Assembly: GCA_965200615.1 (NCBI GenBank) | Contig: OZ241377.1 | Span: 3,906,001 to 3,970,000 of the forward strand | Length of the DNA stretch: 64,000 nt | Direction of reading: 5' to 3' | DNA from: Bin5 sp965200615 | GTDB taxonomy: Bacteria; Chloroflexota; Anaerolineae; Caldilineales; Caldilineaceae | Part shown: positions 46,471 through 54,741 of the stretch, in pieces | Layout of the letters: the number at the start of each line of letters is the position of its first letter | How positions within the stretch are numbered: the first letter of the stretch is position 1 | Notes under the pieces: generated by a model | What the model was told of the DNA's origin: nothing | Seen by the model: only the letters and a program-made list of their open reading frames with translations | The model's database searches: none | Translations under genes and position numbers: made by a program

Positions 46471-47486
46471 GCACCCACCTGCCCTTTCACTTCCTCCTGC
46501 GCCCGCGCCAGCAGGGCCTTCATATAGCCAATCGTATAGGCCGTTCCGATGCGCGCATCGTCAGCCATCATCGGAATATGGTCCGGAATCAGGACTCCGT
46601 CGAAGCCCGTCTGCTCGAGAACCCGCATCGCCTTGTACATGTCAAAGTAGCCGTCGTCTACAAACGTCTCCACAAAGTGCGGCAAAGGCTGGTCCACGTT
46701 CCGAAAGTGAATCTTGAAAAGCTTGTTGGCCTTCCCGAACTCCTGCAGCGAATCCTCCACACCCCGTCCCATCAGGTCGCCGCCCTCCAGCCAGCAGCCA
46801 ATGCAGAAGCAGATGCCCACGTTGGGGCTGGCGGCGATCTCCATCGCCCTGTAGTAACCGTCGAAACTGCTGAAGATGCAGCGCGGAATTCCCCCAAGTT
46901 CGGGCTGGGGAGGGTCGTCAGGGTGAATCCCAATCCGGACCCCTTCCTCCTCGGCCACTGGAGCCGCCTGCGCAACAAAGTATCGAAAGTTCTCCCAGAT
47001 CTCATCTTCCGAATAGGTGCGGCCGTGCGTAAGAGGCAGATGATAGTAGCGGCCGGCCCAGTGGCCGGCATCGGCCTTCGCCAGGTCAAACCCCCTGGCA
47101 TCCGCGCCGCCGCGGGTCGTCTCCCGCTCAGTGCTCCAGATGCCGTTCCCCATGTGGGCGTAGGTCGTGTAGGGGATCCCTGCCTTGCCCAGCGCTCTCA
47201 AATGACTGACATACTCCTCTATCTTGGCATCCCGGTTTTCCAATCCCAGAACAATCGCGTCCTGATTGTGCACTTCCCGGTTGCCAAATCCGTAAATCCT
47301 GACCCCTGCCTTCTCGAACCGGTCCTTGGTCCGCGCGTAGTAGTCATAGCCAGCATGTTCTCCGTCCGTCCAGCACACGGCCCAGTCCAGGCCCATCTGC
47401 TTGACAAACTGCAACTCCTCGTCGCTCGCCTCCGGCGACACCTGGGCTGCGATTTTCATTCCCGGTGGTATGGACATTAGGGACAT
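46467..47486 (-). CDS. mannonate dehydratase-like (UxuA family)
   Basis: ATG 47486 is preceded by AGGAG, which rules out a start nine codons earlier. The 339-residue TIM-barrel protein has the UxuA signature IGIHPDDPPQPELGGIPR, then NVGICFCIG and IHFRNV, which carry metal ligands (His, Cys, His). UxuA dehydrates mannonate to 2-keto-3-deoxygluconate. Length is near the short bacterial form. Adjacent dehydrogenase and formyltransferase-like genes and the sugar transporters upstream fit a sugar-acid pathway. The exact substrate is inferred. Confidence 0.82.
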   Translation of the reverse strand: MSLMSIPPGMKIAAQVSPEASDEELQFVKQMGLDWAVCWTDGEHAGYDYYARTKDRFEKAGVRIYGFGNREVHNQDAIVLGLENRDAKIEEYVSHLRALGKAGIPYTTYAHMGNGIWSTERETTRGGADARGFDLAKADAGHWAGRYYHLPLTHGRTYSEDEIWENFRYFVAQAAPVAEEEGVRIGIHPDDPPQPELGGIPRCIFSSFDGYYRAMEIAASPNVGICFCIGCWLEGGDLMGRGVEDSLQEFGKANKLFKIHFRNVDQPLPHFVETFVDDGYFDMYKAMRVLEQTGFDGVLIPDHIPMMADDARIGTAYTIGYMKALLARAQEEVKGQVGA

Positions 47487-47536
47487 CTGCGTTCTCCTGT
47501 TACTGGGATGCAATGTGGATGTATGAAATCATGATT

Positions 47537-47566
47537 ATTGTAGTTGACACAGATCGGTGGAGACAA
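47537..47566 (-). promoter_or_regulatory. possible promoter of the mannonate-dehydratase-like operon
   Basis: On the minus strand TTGTCT (47561-47566) is followed 18 bases later by TACAAT (47537-47542). The leader to the ATG at 47486 would be about 45 bases. The match is moderate. Confidence 0.4.
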
Positions 47567-47584
47567 CTGACCTCCATGCGCCCG

Positions 47585-48604
47585 TCAGTCGGCTACTCCG
47601 GGACATTCCAGCGCCAGCACGGCCCCGCCACGAAACGACGCCCAGACTCTTCCTTCGCCTGCCGCTTCCGGCGAAGCATCCTCCCTCCACGCAAGCGCGT
47701 CAGCCAGCCAGTGCACCGTACCCTCCGATTCATGGCGGAATGGGACTCCCCACTCAGCGTTCGCCCGCATGAAGTTGAATGCCCGCCGAGGATGCCAGTC
47801 GGCATCAAGGGCGAAATCCTCGCTCGAAGGAGCGGGAAAGTAGCTGCCTCCTGCGGGCTGGGGCTTTCGCAACAGTTCACCATTCTCCAGCTTCACAAGT
47901 ACCTCTGCCAGCAGGTCTCCACCTGAAAAGGCACACAAGGCCTCAGCCTCAGCGCCGCGAATACCGTCTTCAAACTGAATCTCTCGCTGCCCGGCAATGT
48001 CGCCCGTGTCCAGGCCCGCGTCCATCCAGTGTACCGACACACCCGTTGCCGTCTCTCCTCCTGCCCGGTACTGCCAAAACAGAGGATAGGGCCCCCTGTA
48101 GGCCGGCAATAGCGAAGGATGCACGTTCAGGAAACCGTGACGCGGTACGTCCAGCACAGAAGCCGGAATAACGCGATTCCAACAAGCGACGCAGACGACG
48201 TCGACCGACATATCAACCAACCAGCCGGTTACTTCCGGGCGGCCGATCTCCCCACACTCGTATGAAGGGATTCCCGATTGAAATGCAAGCGCAGGGAGGC
48301 TGGCCGGCAACTCTTCTCCGGGTCGAGCAGCGTCAATTGCCGAACTGCCGATTGCGACACCGCTCTCTTCCCTGGCAGTTGCGAACGAAGCGACAAACGC
48401 GTTCAAGAGCGGCAGTTCGAGCCCATCCCCAGGATTCGACAAAGCGCTTGCGCCGGGCCGAGGAAGTGCCCGCAACGGGACACCTCTCTGCCCACTGAGC
48501 AGTACAGCGACAATTCGAATGTTGTTGGCAAGAAGCCTTTCCAGCACGATGCGGCTGAACGGCCCGGATATCCCCGCAAACAGGGTACGCATATCCTTTG
48601 ACAC
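47585..48604 (-). CDS. formyltransferase-family protein (Fmt-like)
   Basis: The 339-residue protein has the N10-formyltetrahydrofolate-dependent transferase core: NVHPSLLPAYRGPYPLFWQ with the catalytic histidine region, and TGVSVHWMDAGLDTGDIAGQ, whose aspartate is catalytic. The catalytic asparagine lies in ACWNRVIPASVL. The N-terminal domain is longer and less like methionyl-tRNA formyltransferase, so it may act on a sugar amine or another amine. GTG 48604 or ATG 48592 are possible starts; the GTG overlaps the divergent promoter for the YggX-like gene. Confidence 0.78.
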   Translation of the reverse strand: MSKDMRTLFAGISGPFSRIVLERLLANNIRIVAVLLSGQRGVPLRALPRPGASALSNPGDGLELPLLNAFVASFATAREESGVAIGSSAIDAARPGEELPASLPALAFQSGIPSYECGEIGRPEVTGWLVDMSVDVVCVACWNRVIPASVLDVPRHGFLNVHPSLLPAYRGPYPLFWQYRAGGETATGVSVHWMDAGLDTGDIAGQREIQFEDGIRGAEAEALCAFSGGDLLAEVLVKLENGELLRKPQPAGGSYFPAPSSEDFALDADWHPRRAFNFMRANAEWGVPFRHESEGTVHWLADALAWREDASPEAAGEGRVWASFRGGAVLALECPGVAD

Positions 48605-48626
48605 AGCTTCAACTCAAGCCTATAAT
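48598..48626 (+). promoter_or_regulatory. consensus sigma-70 promoter of the YggX-like gene
   Basis: TTGACA (48598-48603) and TATAAT (48621-48626) are both perfect and exactly 17 bases apart. Transcription would begin near 48633, about 35 bases before the start codon. The -35 lies over the start region of the divergent formyltransferase gene. Confidence 0.88.
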
Positions 48627-48667
48627 AGTGCCCAACGCTTATCTTTCATCAGATTGGGAGCAGACTC

Positions 48668-48988
48668 ATGGCTCGCTTAGTGCAGTGCGCCAAGATTGGA
48701 CAGGAGTTACCGGGCATGGCGTCACCCCCTTACTCGGGGGAGTTGGGCCAGCGAATATACGAAAACATCTCGCAAGCCGGCTGGGATATGTGGATGCAGT
48801 ACTCAGTTGTACTGATAAACCACTATGGCCTCAGCCTGGGCGACCCGCAGTCCCGCGAATTCCTGATGCAGCAGATGGAAGAGTTCTTCTTCGGTGTTGG
48901 CGCTCAAATGCCAGAAGGTTGGACGCCGGAAGGCACACCCGGCATGGGCAAAGGGGTTCCGGCAGGGAAGGGCGCGCCCCGGAAGTAG
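48668..48988 (+). CDS. Fe(II)-trafficking protein, YggX-like
   Basis: The 106-residue product has the YggX pattern: VQCAKIGQELPGM with its conserved cysteine, PPYSGELGQRIYENIS, W-D-M-W-M-Q-Y, LINHYGLSLGDPQSREFL and QMEEFFFG. The family protects iron-sulfur enzymes from oxidative damage. A glycine/proline-rich tail of about 25 residues (GWTPEGTPGMGKGVPAG) is extra. The gene has its own perfect-consensus promoter and a GGGAG ribosome site, so it is probably highly expressed. Confidence 0.85.
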   Translation: MARLVQCAKIGQELPGMASPPYSGELGQRIYENISQAGWDMWMQYSVVLINHYGLSLGDPQSREFLMQQMEEFFFGVGAQMPEGWTPEGTPGMGKGVPAGKGAPRK

Positions 48989-48997
48989 AGAAGCCCT

Positions 48998-50305
48998 CTA
49001 CTGAACAAGCGCAAACTCCGGGTCAATCTCGAACCGAAGGCGGCCGTGCGCTTTCCGCAACAGTTCCTCGACCTGGGCTGGAGAAGACCCTTTCGCGAAG
49101 ATGAAGCCCAGATAGGCATCTCCCTCAGGCAGGGGAACAAGCGACTGGTCCAGCCTTGCAGTGATCTGAATATCCTCGATCCCTGCCACTCTCTTTGCCT
49201 CTTCAACCCCGTTCACTCGACGCAAGATACCCGCCTCAGGTATCGGAATCATCATCACGCCGCCCGCCTGCGACTCCCTTTCCAGGCTCTCCAAAGGCAG
49301 ACCGCACGCCTGGCGCAATATCAGCTCCTCCAGCGAACTCCCGTTGCCCACTTCCATGCCAAATCGCAAAATTCGGGAACACAGCCCGCCAATCGACCGT
49401 CCTGCCACTTCGACGATCCACGGCCCGTCGTCGTTTATACGCAGCTCCGCGTGAATCGGCCCGGTCTGCAAGCCGAGACCCCGGGCCGCCGCCTCAGCCG
49501 TCTCGACGATTCTATTCTGCGTCTCGAGCGGCAGCCGCGAAGGCGTAACGTATATCGTCTCCTCGAAATAGGGCCCTTCCAGTGGGTCCGGCTTGTCGAA
49601 CAGGGCCAGGCAATGCAGGCGGTCTCTGTCCAGCAGACCTTCAAGCGCGACCTCGACCCCTGGAATGTAACCCTCGATCAGGAACGGTTGCCCGTCTCCT
49701 ATCAACGCGGTCAGCCTTCTGACGGCCGCGCCCAATTCGCAGCGCAGATTAGCGCGAATGACGCCCCGGCTCCCGTTCAACTCCTCGGGTTTGATCACGC
49801 ATGGATACCCAATGGCTGCCTCCGCACGGGCGATGATCTCCTTCAGATTGTCACCGATTCGAAACTCGGCAAAGGCCGGCACAGGGGCGCCGCAAGCGGC
49901 AAGCATCGTCCGCATCCGATACTTATTCCGAGCCGCCTCCGCCGCCATCGGGTCGTTGTGGGGCAGGCCCAGCTTTTGGGCAACCAACGCAGCCACCCTG
50001 GACCCTGAATCATCCAGCGCCAACACCGCATCGTAACGGGTTTCTTCTTCCGACCCGGTGGAATTGGCCAACGCGTCAATAAGCTGGTCGGAGGCCTGAA
50101 CCGGGCGCCCAAAGTCAGCGCCGAGAGGAAAGTTCCACTCTTCAGCCAGCATTCTGGGCAGGTCCACCGCCACGACCGCTTCGATACCCAGCCGTGCAGC
50201 AGCATCGACATAGTCCTGGGTGCGGTAGCTGTTTGGCGTAGTGAGCAAGAGCGCTCGTTTTGAGTACACACTTGGCTCCCGTGCGCGGCCCGACCGGGCG
50301 GGCAT
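48998..50305 (-). CDS. ATP-grasp protein
   Basis: The 435-residue protein has a PurK/CarB-like ATP-grasp domain: an N-terminal Rossmann part (LLLTTPNSYRTQDYVDAAARLG), a lid with YPCVIKPEELNGSRGV, the E-G-Y-I-P-G-V-E-V-A-L-E strand, and the Mg-binding HAELRINDDGPWIVEVAGR. Such enzymes join a carboxylate to an amine; L-amino acid ligases and biotin carboxylases are relatives. ATG 50305 lies two bases after the stop of the previous gene; GTG 50269 before YSKRALLL is an alternative with a better ribosome site. Substrates unknown. Confidence 0.82.
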   Translation of the reverse strand: MPARSGRAREPSVYSKRALLLTTPNSYRTQDYVDAAARLGIEAVVAVDLPRMLAEEWNFPLGADFGRPVQASDQLIDALANSTGSEEETRYDAVLALDDSGSRVAALVAQKLGLPHNDPMAAEAARNKYRMRTMLAACGAPVPAFAEFRIGDNLKEIIARAEAAIGYPCVIKPEELNGSRGVIRANLRCELGAAVRRLTALIGDGQPFLIEGYIPGVEVALEGLLDRDRLHCLALFDKPDPLEGPYFEETIYVTPSRLPLETQNRIVETAEAAARGLGLQTGPIHAELRINDDGPWIVEVAGRSIGGLCSRILRFGMEVGNGSSLEELILRQACGLPLESLERESQAGGVMMIPIPEAGILRRVNGVEEAKRVAGIEDIQITARLDQSLVPLPEGDAYLGFIFAKGSSPAQVEELLRKAHGRLRFEIDPEFALVQ

Positions 50306-50307
50306 TG

Positions 50308-51003
50308 TCAGAAGATCGAGGCGAGCGCCCGCCAGCGCTCCCTTTGTCGCACCGGCATTTTGTCAAGGTACTCCACTGCCGGGGCGCCGAGAGCGCCGGT
50401 CCCGTCCTGCGGCCGCCGGCGTCCAAAACACGCAGCGTAGCTGATTACGGCTTCCTGGTCTTCTTCGCTAAGCCCTGCGAGCAAGACGCCGGCCGACGCC
50501 CCGCTTTGGAACAGCGACTCCCGCTCGTCTACGCCAGCCGAATCCCGGCCGGGGCTCTCACTGATGATGACCCGCCTCAGATTGGCCTGACTCAGTTTCT
50601 GGAGAAGCTCGGCAAAAATCGTTACCACAAGGGGGTGGTTGGTGCGCGCTGCCAGCACTGCCGCCCGGCTGAAACAGTAATCCCCGGCCAAAATCGTACC
50701 GCCAAGCAGGAAACTGTCGATCGGGTCGGCCTGTTTGGGCTTGAGCAAAAGGCGGTGGATGTTGAGTGCGATCTGCAGAAGCTCCAGCGCCGAAGCCAGC
50801 GCCACCCTCCGAAACTCATCCGCGGCCGAATCGTTCTCCGGCGCCGCCGAGGCAAGCACTACGCCCGCCAGCACCTGCTCGTCCGCCAGTTCGCTGCGGA
50901 CGAACTGCGCCAGCCCATCGGGAAGATCGGCCACCGCCTCTTCAAGCTTCGCGGCAACGAGATTCAGTTCCGCCTGAAGTGCATCGCCAACCTGTTCAGC
51001 CAT
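50308..51003 (-). CDS. polyprenyl-synthetase-like protein lacking the first DDxxD
   Basis: The all-helical 231-residue protein has the polyprenyl-synthetase hallmark helix LGGTILAGDYCFSRAAVLAA, matching the GDYLF-AxA helix. The aspartate-rich first motif DDxxD expected about 30 residues earlier is absent (ALNIHRLLLKPKQADPID), and the second DDxxD also cannot be seen. It would be a catalytically dead relative, perhaps the small subunit of a two-part prenyl synthase. It sits between parB (14 bases away) and an ATP-grasp gene on the same strand. Role unknown. Confidence 0.65.
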   Translation of the reverse strand: MAEQVGDALQAELNLVAAKLEEAVADLPDGLAQFVRSELADEQVLAGVVLASAAPENDSAADEFRRVALASALELLQIALNIHRLLLKPKQADPIDSFLLGGTILAGDYCFSRAAVLAARTNHPLVVTIFAELLQKLSQANLRRVIISESPGRDSAGVDERESLFQSGASAGVLLAGLSEEDQEAVISYAACFGRRRPQDGTGALGAPAVEYLDKMPVRQRERWRALASIF

Positions 51004-51017
51004 TCGGCTTTCCTGGA

Positions 51018-51962
51018 TTAGTCGGTCTCATCTCCGACGATTTCCCGGTAAATCGTCTCCAGATCCCCATCGCTATAGAAGTGGATGACGAGACGACCGC
51101 TGCCGTCTGCCTTGCGGTCGAGGGTTACCTTGGTGCTGAGACGGTCGCGGAACCGGTTCTCCCAGTAGCGGACCTGCGCCTGCAGGTGGGGATGTTCTTC
51201 CTCCGCTTCCTGCGCCGGCGGCTCTTCCTGCCACTTTCGGACGAGCTCTTCTGCCTGCCGCACGTTCAACTCCCGCGCCACAATTGTGTCGAGAGCCTTC
51301 AGTTTGTCTTCGTCGCTGTCAAGGCTCAAAAGGGCACGCGCATGGCCCGCGCTTATCATCCGATCGTTCAGCGCTGCCTGGATCTCTGCAGGCAGCGCCA
51401 AAAGACGTACTGCGTTGGCCACGGCCGACCGGCTTTTCCCCACCCGATAGGCCACCCGTGACTGGGTCAGGCTGAACTGGTCAATCAGTGTATTAAAGGC
51501 AGCAGCCTCTTCCAAAGGGCTCAGATCGTCGCGCTGCAAGTTCTCCACCAGAGCCAGTTCCAGCAACTGCTGCGACGTCGCCTCACGCACGACGGCCGGC
51601 ACGACCGCCAGCCCGGCCTGGCGCGCCGCCCGCCAGCGCCTCTCTCCCGCGACCAACCAGTAGCGCTGCGGTTGATCGGGACGCTCGGCTACAATAAGCG
51701 GTTGGATGACACCATGCTCCCGGATAGAGGTGGCCAGCTCAACCAGTGTGGCCTGCTCGAAGCGCGTCCGCGACTGGTGGGGATTCGGCTCGATCTCGTC
51801 GACGGGAAGTTCGCGGATTCCTTCGTCACCGGTCCGAGCAGCCTGTTCTTCCGTCTCGCGCTCGTCGTCAGCGGCAGGTCTGCCGAGCAGAGCGCCCAGC
51901 CCGCGACCCAGTCCATGCCTTCGGAGGGGATTCAAGTGTTCTGTTCCAGTTTCTCTGCTCAT
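51018..51962 (-). CDS. parB: chromosome partitioning protein ParB
   Basis: The 314-residue protein has an N-terminal GLGRGLGALLGR box, then the ParB/Spo0J CTPase domain (IEPNPHQSRTRFEQATLVELATSIREHG, GERRWRAARQAG, ENLQRDDLSPLEEA) and a helix-turn-helix in TQSRVAYRVGKSRSAVANAVRLL. A C-terminal dimer domain follows. ParB binds parS sites and loads condensin. The start overlaps the stop of parA (ATGA). No full parS palindrome was found in the window. Confidence 0.96.
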   Translation of the reverse strand: MSRETGTEHLNPLRRHGLGRGLGALLGRPAADDERETEEQAARTGDEGIRELPVDEIEPNPHQSRTRFEQATLVELATSIREHGVIQPLIVAERPDQPQRYWLVAGERRWRAARQAGLAVVPAVVREATSQQLLELALVENLQRDDLSPLEEAAAFNTLIDQFSLTQSRVAYRVGKSRSAVANAVRLLALPAEIQAALNDRMISAGHARALLSLDSDEDKLKALDTIVARELNVRQAEELVRKWQEEPPAQEAEEEHPHLQAQVRYWENRFRDRLSTKVTLDRKADGSGRLVIHFYSDGDLETIYREIVGDETD

Positions 51963-52789
51963 CGATAAGTCACCGTGGAATCTGGTGATCCTGGCAGACC
52001 ATCGGTGGCCGCTTCAACCCCGACTGGAAAACGACCCATAAACTCGGCGGCCAGCGCTTCATATGCCAGCGCGCCGGCGCTCTCCGGGGCATAGCTGAGC
52101 GCTGCCAGTCCGTGACTTGGCGCCTCACTGAGGCGAACTGAACGGGGAATCAGCGTCTCAAATGTCTCCAAAGGAAAATGCGCTCGCACGTCCTCCACCA
52201 CCTGGGCGCTGAGTTTCGTGCGCGCGTCCGACATAGTCAGCAGGACTCCAGCGACCTTGAGACGGCCGTTGAGAACCTTTCGAACTTGCTGAACCGTACT
52301 CAGCAGCTGGCTCAATCCCTCAAGCGCCAGATATTCGCACTGCACCGGAATGATGATCCTATCCGCGGCAGTCAGCCCGTTTATCGTAATCAGGCCCAGG
52401 CTTGGCGGGTCGTCGATGAACACGTAGTCATACTGGCAATGTAGAGGCTGGAGCGCCTTCGAGAGCAGCTGCTCGCGCGCCATTCTTGCGGCCATCTCCA
52501 CTTCCGCGCCTGCCAGATCGAGATTGGCAGGCACCAGATTCAACCCTGGGAGCTTCGTTGCCGTGACAGCTTCCTGAACGGGCCTGTTTTCGATGAGAAC
52601 ATCGTAAAGGCTTGTCCCGGGTTTCCTGGGGTCAATACCCAAGCTGGTTGTCGCATTTGCCTGCGGGTCGCTATCAACGAGCAAGACTTGGCAGCCGGCG
52701 CTGGCCAGATAAGCGCACAGGTTGACGGCCGTTGTCGTCTTTCCCACGCCTCCTTTTTGATTGGCGATTGCGAAAATCTGGGCTGTCAT
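51959..52789 (-). CDS. parA: chromosome partitioning ATPase ParA
   Basis: ATG 52789 is preferred over GTG 52798 because it begins MTAQIFAIANQKGGVGKTTT, the deviant Walker A of Soj/ParA. The switch motif DPQANATTSLG and the Walker B FIDDPPSLGLITIN follow. About 276 residues. A shortened GAGG lies just before the start. parA and parB overlap by four bases, forming the usual soj-spo0J pair. Confidence 0.96.
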   Translation of the reverse strand: MTAQIFAIANQKGGVGKTTTAVNLCAYLASAGCQVLLVDSDPQANATTSLGIDPRKPGTSLYDVLIENRPVQEAVTATKLPGLNLVPANLDLAGAEVEMAARMAREQLLSKALQPLHCQYDYVFIDDPPSLGLITINGLTAADRIIIPVQCEYLALEGLSQLLSTVQQVRKVLNGRLKVAGVLLTMSDARTKLSAQVVEDVRAHFPLETFETLIPRSVRLSEAPSHGLAALSYAPESAGALAYEALAAEFMGRFPVGVEAATDGLPGSPDSTVTYR

Positions 52790-52857
52790 TTGCCTCACAG
52801 TTTTGGAGAGTTACCTACATGAACGCGAACCAGCCCGTCCTTCAGAGGCTTCACAGT

Positions 52858-53739
52858 CTATGCACCACCGTGCCGCCAGGGATGCAGAGCCATATAGTCC
52901 AACACCATCTTGTGGCTGGGAATCCCCGTCACGCCCTGACCTTCAACGCCAAAGGAGGCCGTTACATTCGCGTACCGAGCCGCGTCCAGCGGGTCTCCCG
53001 TCTCATCGAGACGAAGCAGGAATGCAGTGGCAAATATGTCCCCGGCTCCGGTAGGGTCCACTTCTGTTGCCGGACGGGGAGGAATCGGGACAGTTTCTAT
53101 CTCTGCGTCCGGTCTGCGCCTGTAGACGGTGCTACCGTCCCGGTATTCGGTCAGGACAACGAGCGAAATGCACTCAAGAAACTCTTCCACCTGTCTCAGG
53201 TCGCCGTCAATGTCCTCTTTCGACAGTATGAGCGCATCGAGATAGGGAAGGATCTGCGCCCTATCCCTCCACGGCGCCGGGTAAACCCTGCCATCTGCGT
53301 CCCACCGACGCATCCAGCCCTGGGGCACTGCGGCTACGATCGTGTCGGCGTCAAATATGGAGGCCACTTCCGACGGCACCTCGTTTACGAGAGGGCCCAG
53401 GAGAGCAATATGGGGCGCCCTCAACTGAGGGGGAATGTCCACTGCTGCAATAGGCGGCGAAGGCGTGTAGCAGTACTGCACGCGTCCGTCCGGCGTGTAC
53501 AGATTCGCAAAAGTCGTCGTGTTTGAGCAAGGCAGTACGTGCAGGTCTGCCAGACCGCTCAATTCAGACAGGTCAACATCGTCGCCAGCTCGAGTCAGAA
53601 CAGCCGGCCTGCGCCCTAGGCGGGCAGCAGTGACCGCGGCAAAGCTGACTGTACCCCCCAACAAGTAGTCGGTTGCGGCGGGATCCGCAGTCGCAATGTC
53701 GCGAGTAACCGTGCCTATAGCAAGAAGATCGATCGACAT
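52858..53739 (-). CDS. PfkB-family carbohydrate kinase
   Basis: The 293-residue ribokinase-fold protein begins LLAIGTVTRDIATADP, has YLLGGTVSFAAVTAARLG and ends with DPTGAGDIFATAFLLRL, the PfkB signature with the catalytic aspartate. It differs from the adenosine-kinase-like protein at 769 and probably phosphorylates a sugar or ribonucleoside. It separates parA from the khpB-yidC block on the same strand. Substrate unknown. Confidence 0.88.
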   Translation of the reverse strand: MSIDLLAIGTVTRDIATADPAATDYLLGGTVSFAAVTAARLGRRPAVLTRAGDDVDLSELSGLADLHVLPCSNTTTFANLYTPDGRVQYCYTPSPPIAAVDIPPQLRAPHIALLGPLVNEVPSEVASIFDADTIVAAVPQGWMRRWDADGRVYPAPWRDRAQILPYLDALILSKEDIDGDLRQVEEFLECISLVVLTEYRDGSTVYRRRPDAEIETVPIPPRPATEVDPTGAGDIFATAFLLRLDETGDPLDAARYANVTASFGVEGQGVTGIPSHKMVLDYMALHPWRHGGA

Positions 53740-53885
53740 TGACGGTCCGTGATCTGTAGACGCCTGGTATCCCTTGCCGATTCCGTGCCCGCTTGCCCTC
53801 CGGCTACCCCTTCCAAATGAATTGAGCCGGTGGAGAAGTCCTGTACCTCAGCCATCCGGCAGGCAGTTGCTGAACCGGGCCCCCC

Positions 53886-54740
53886 TCATTTCAGAAGGAT
53901 CTGCACTTTGCGGCGTGTGTCCTCTCCGGTACTTGCCGTATAGACGCGCTCGTGATTGCGCAAGGCAATATGGACGAGACGGCGCTCGTTTGGCGGCATC
54001 GGTTCCAAAGAGGCCGGCCGCCCGGTGGCTACGACCTGCTCTGCCAGGCGGTGGGCCAACTGGCTCAGCTGCTCGGCCCTTCTCTGCTTGTAACCGTCAA
54101 TATCGATAACAATGTTCTTCCAACGATGCAACTCCTGATTAACCATAAGTCGAATCAGGTACTGCATGCTCGAAAGAGTCTCGCCATTGCGCCCGATGAG
54201 GAAGCCCAGGTCCTCCCCGACAACATTCAGGCTGAGCGCACGGTCACTGTCCTCCGGGTTTTCCTGCCAGGAAACTTCAATCTCGGCCTTAATGCCCAAG
54301 TGGACCAACATCTGGTTCAAGAGATCGAATGCAAGGTCTTCCAGTTCTGCGTCGTCCGCACCCCCTTCCGCATCGATCCCCAGCTGCGTGTCCTCCGTCG
54401 GGTCCGGGTCTGATTCCACTTCGACAGTTGCGGAGACCCCGGTTGGCGCATCGTCAGAAATTATCTCGGCGGTCTCTTCCGGTTCCGTCCTCGCTTCGAC
54501 CCCGACCTCTTCTACTTCTTCGCCATCATCCCGGGCCTGAGCTTCCGAGGGTTCATCTGTATCTCGGCGTGTAAGACGCACAAGGGCATCAGATGCGCCG
54601 ATTCCCAGGATACCCCGGCTGCCCTCGTTGATCACTTCGATCTCGATTTCTTCCCTGGAAACCCCAAGTTGGCGCAGTCCTTCGTTGACAGCCGCTTCCA
54701 CAGTCTTCGCATTGTATTCGTAGCTCTGACCTTCGTTCAT
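53886..54740 (-). CDS. khpB: RNA-binding protein KhpB/Jag (EloR)
   Basis: The 284-residue protein has a Jag-N domain (AKTVEAAVNEGLRQLGV, INEGSRGILGIG), an acidic linker of about 75 residues, a KH domain with LGFLIGRNGETLSSMQYL, and an R3H domain ending MPPNERRLVHIALRNHERV. KhpB binds RNA and tunes cell-wall growth in Gram-positive bacteria. It begins one base before the end of yidC, the standard yidC-jag arrangement. Confidence 0.93.
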   Translation of the reverse strand: MNEGQSYEYNAKTVEAAVNEGLRQLGVSREEIEIEVINEGSRGILGIGASDALVRLTRRDTDEPSEAQARDDGEEVEEVGVEARTEPEETAEIISDDAPTGVSATVEVESDPDPTEDTQLGIDAEGGADDAELEDLAFDLLNQMLVHLGIKAEIEVSWQENPEDSDRALSLNVVGEDLGFLIGRNGETLSSMQYLIRLMVNQELHRWKNIVIDIDGYKQRRAEQLSQLAHRLAEQVVATGRPASLEPMPPNERRLVHIALRNHERVYTASTGEDTRRKVQILLK

Positions 54741-54741
54741 C

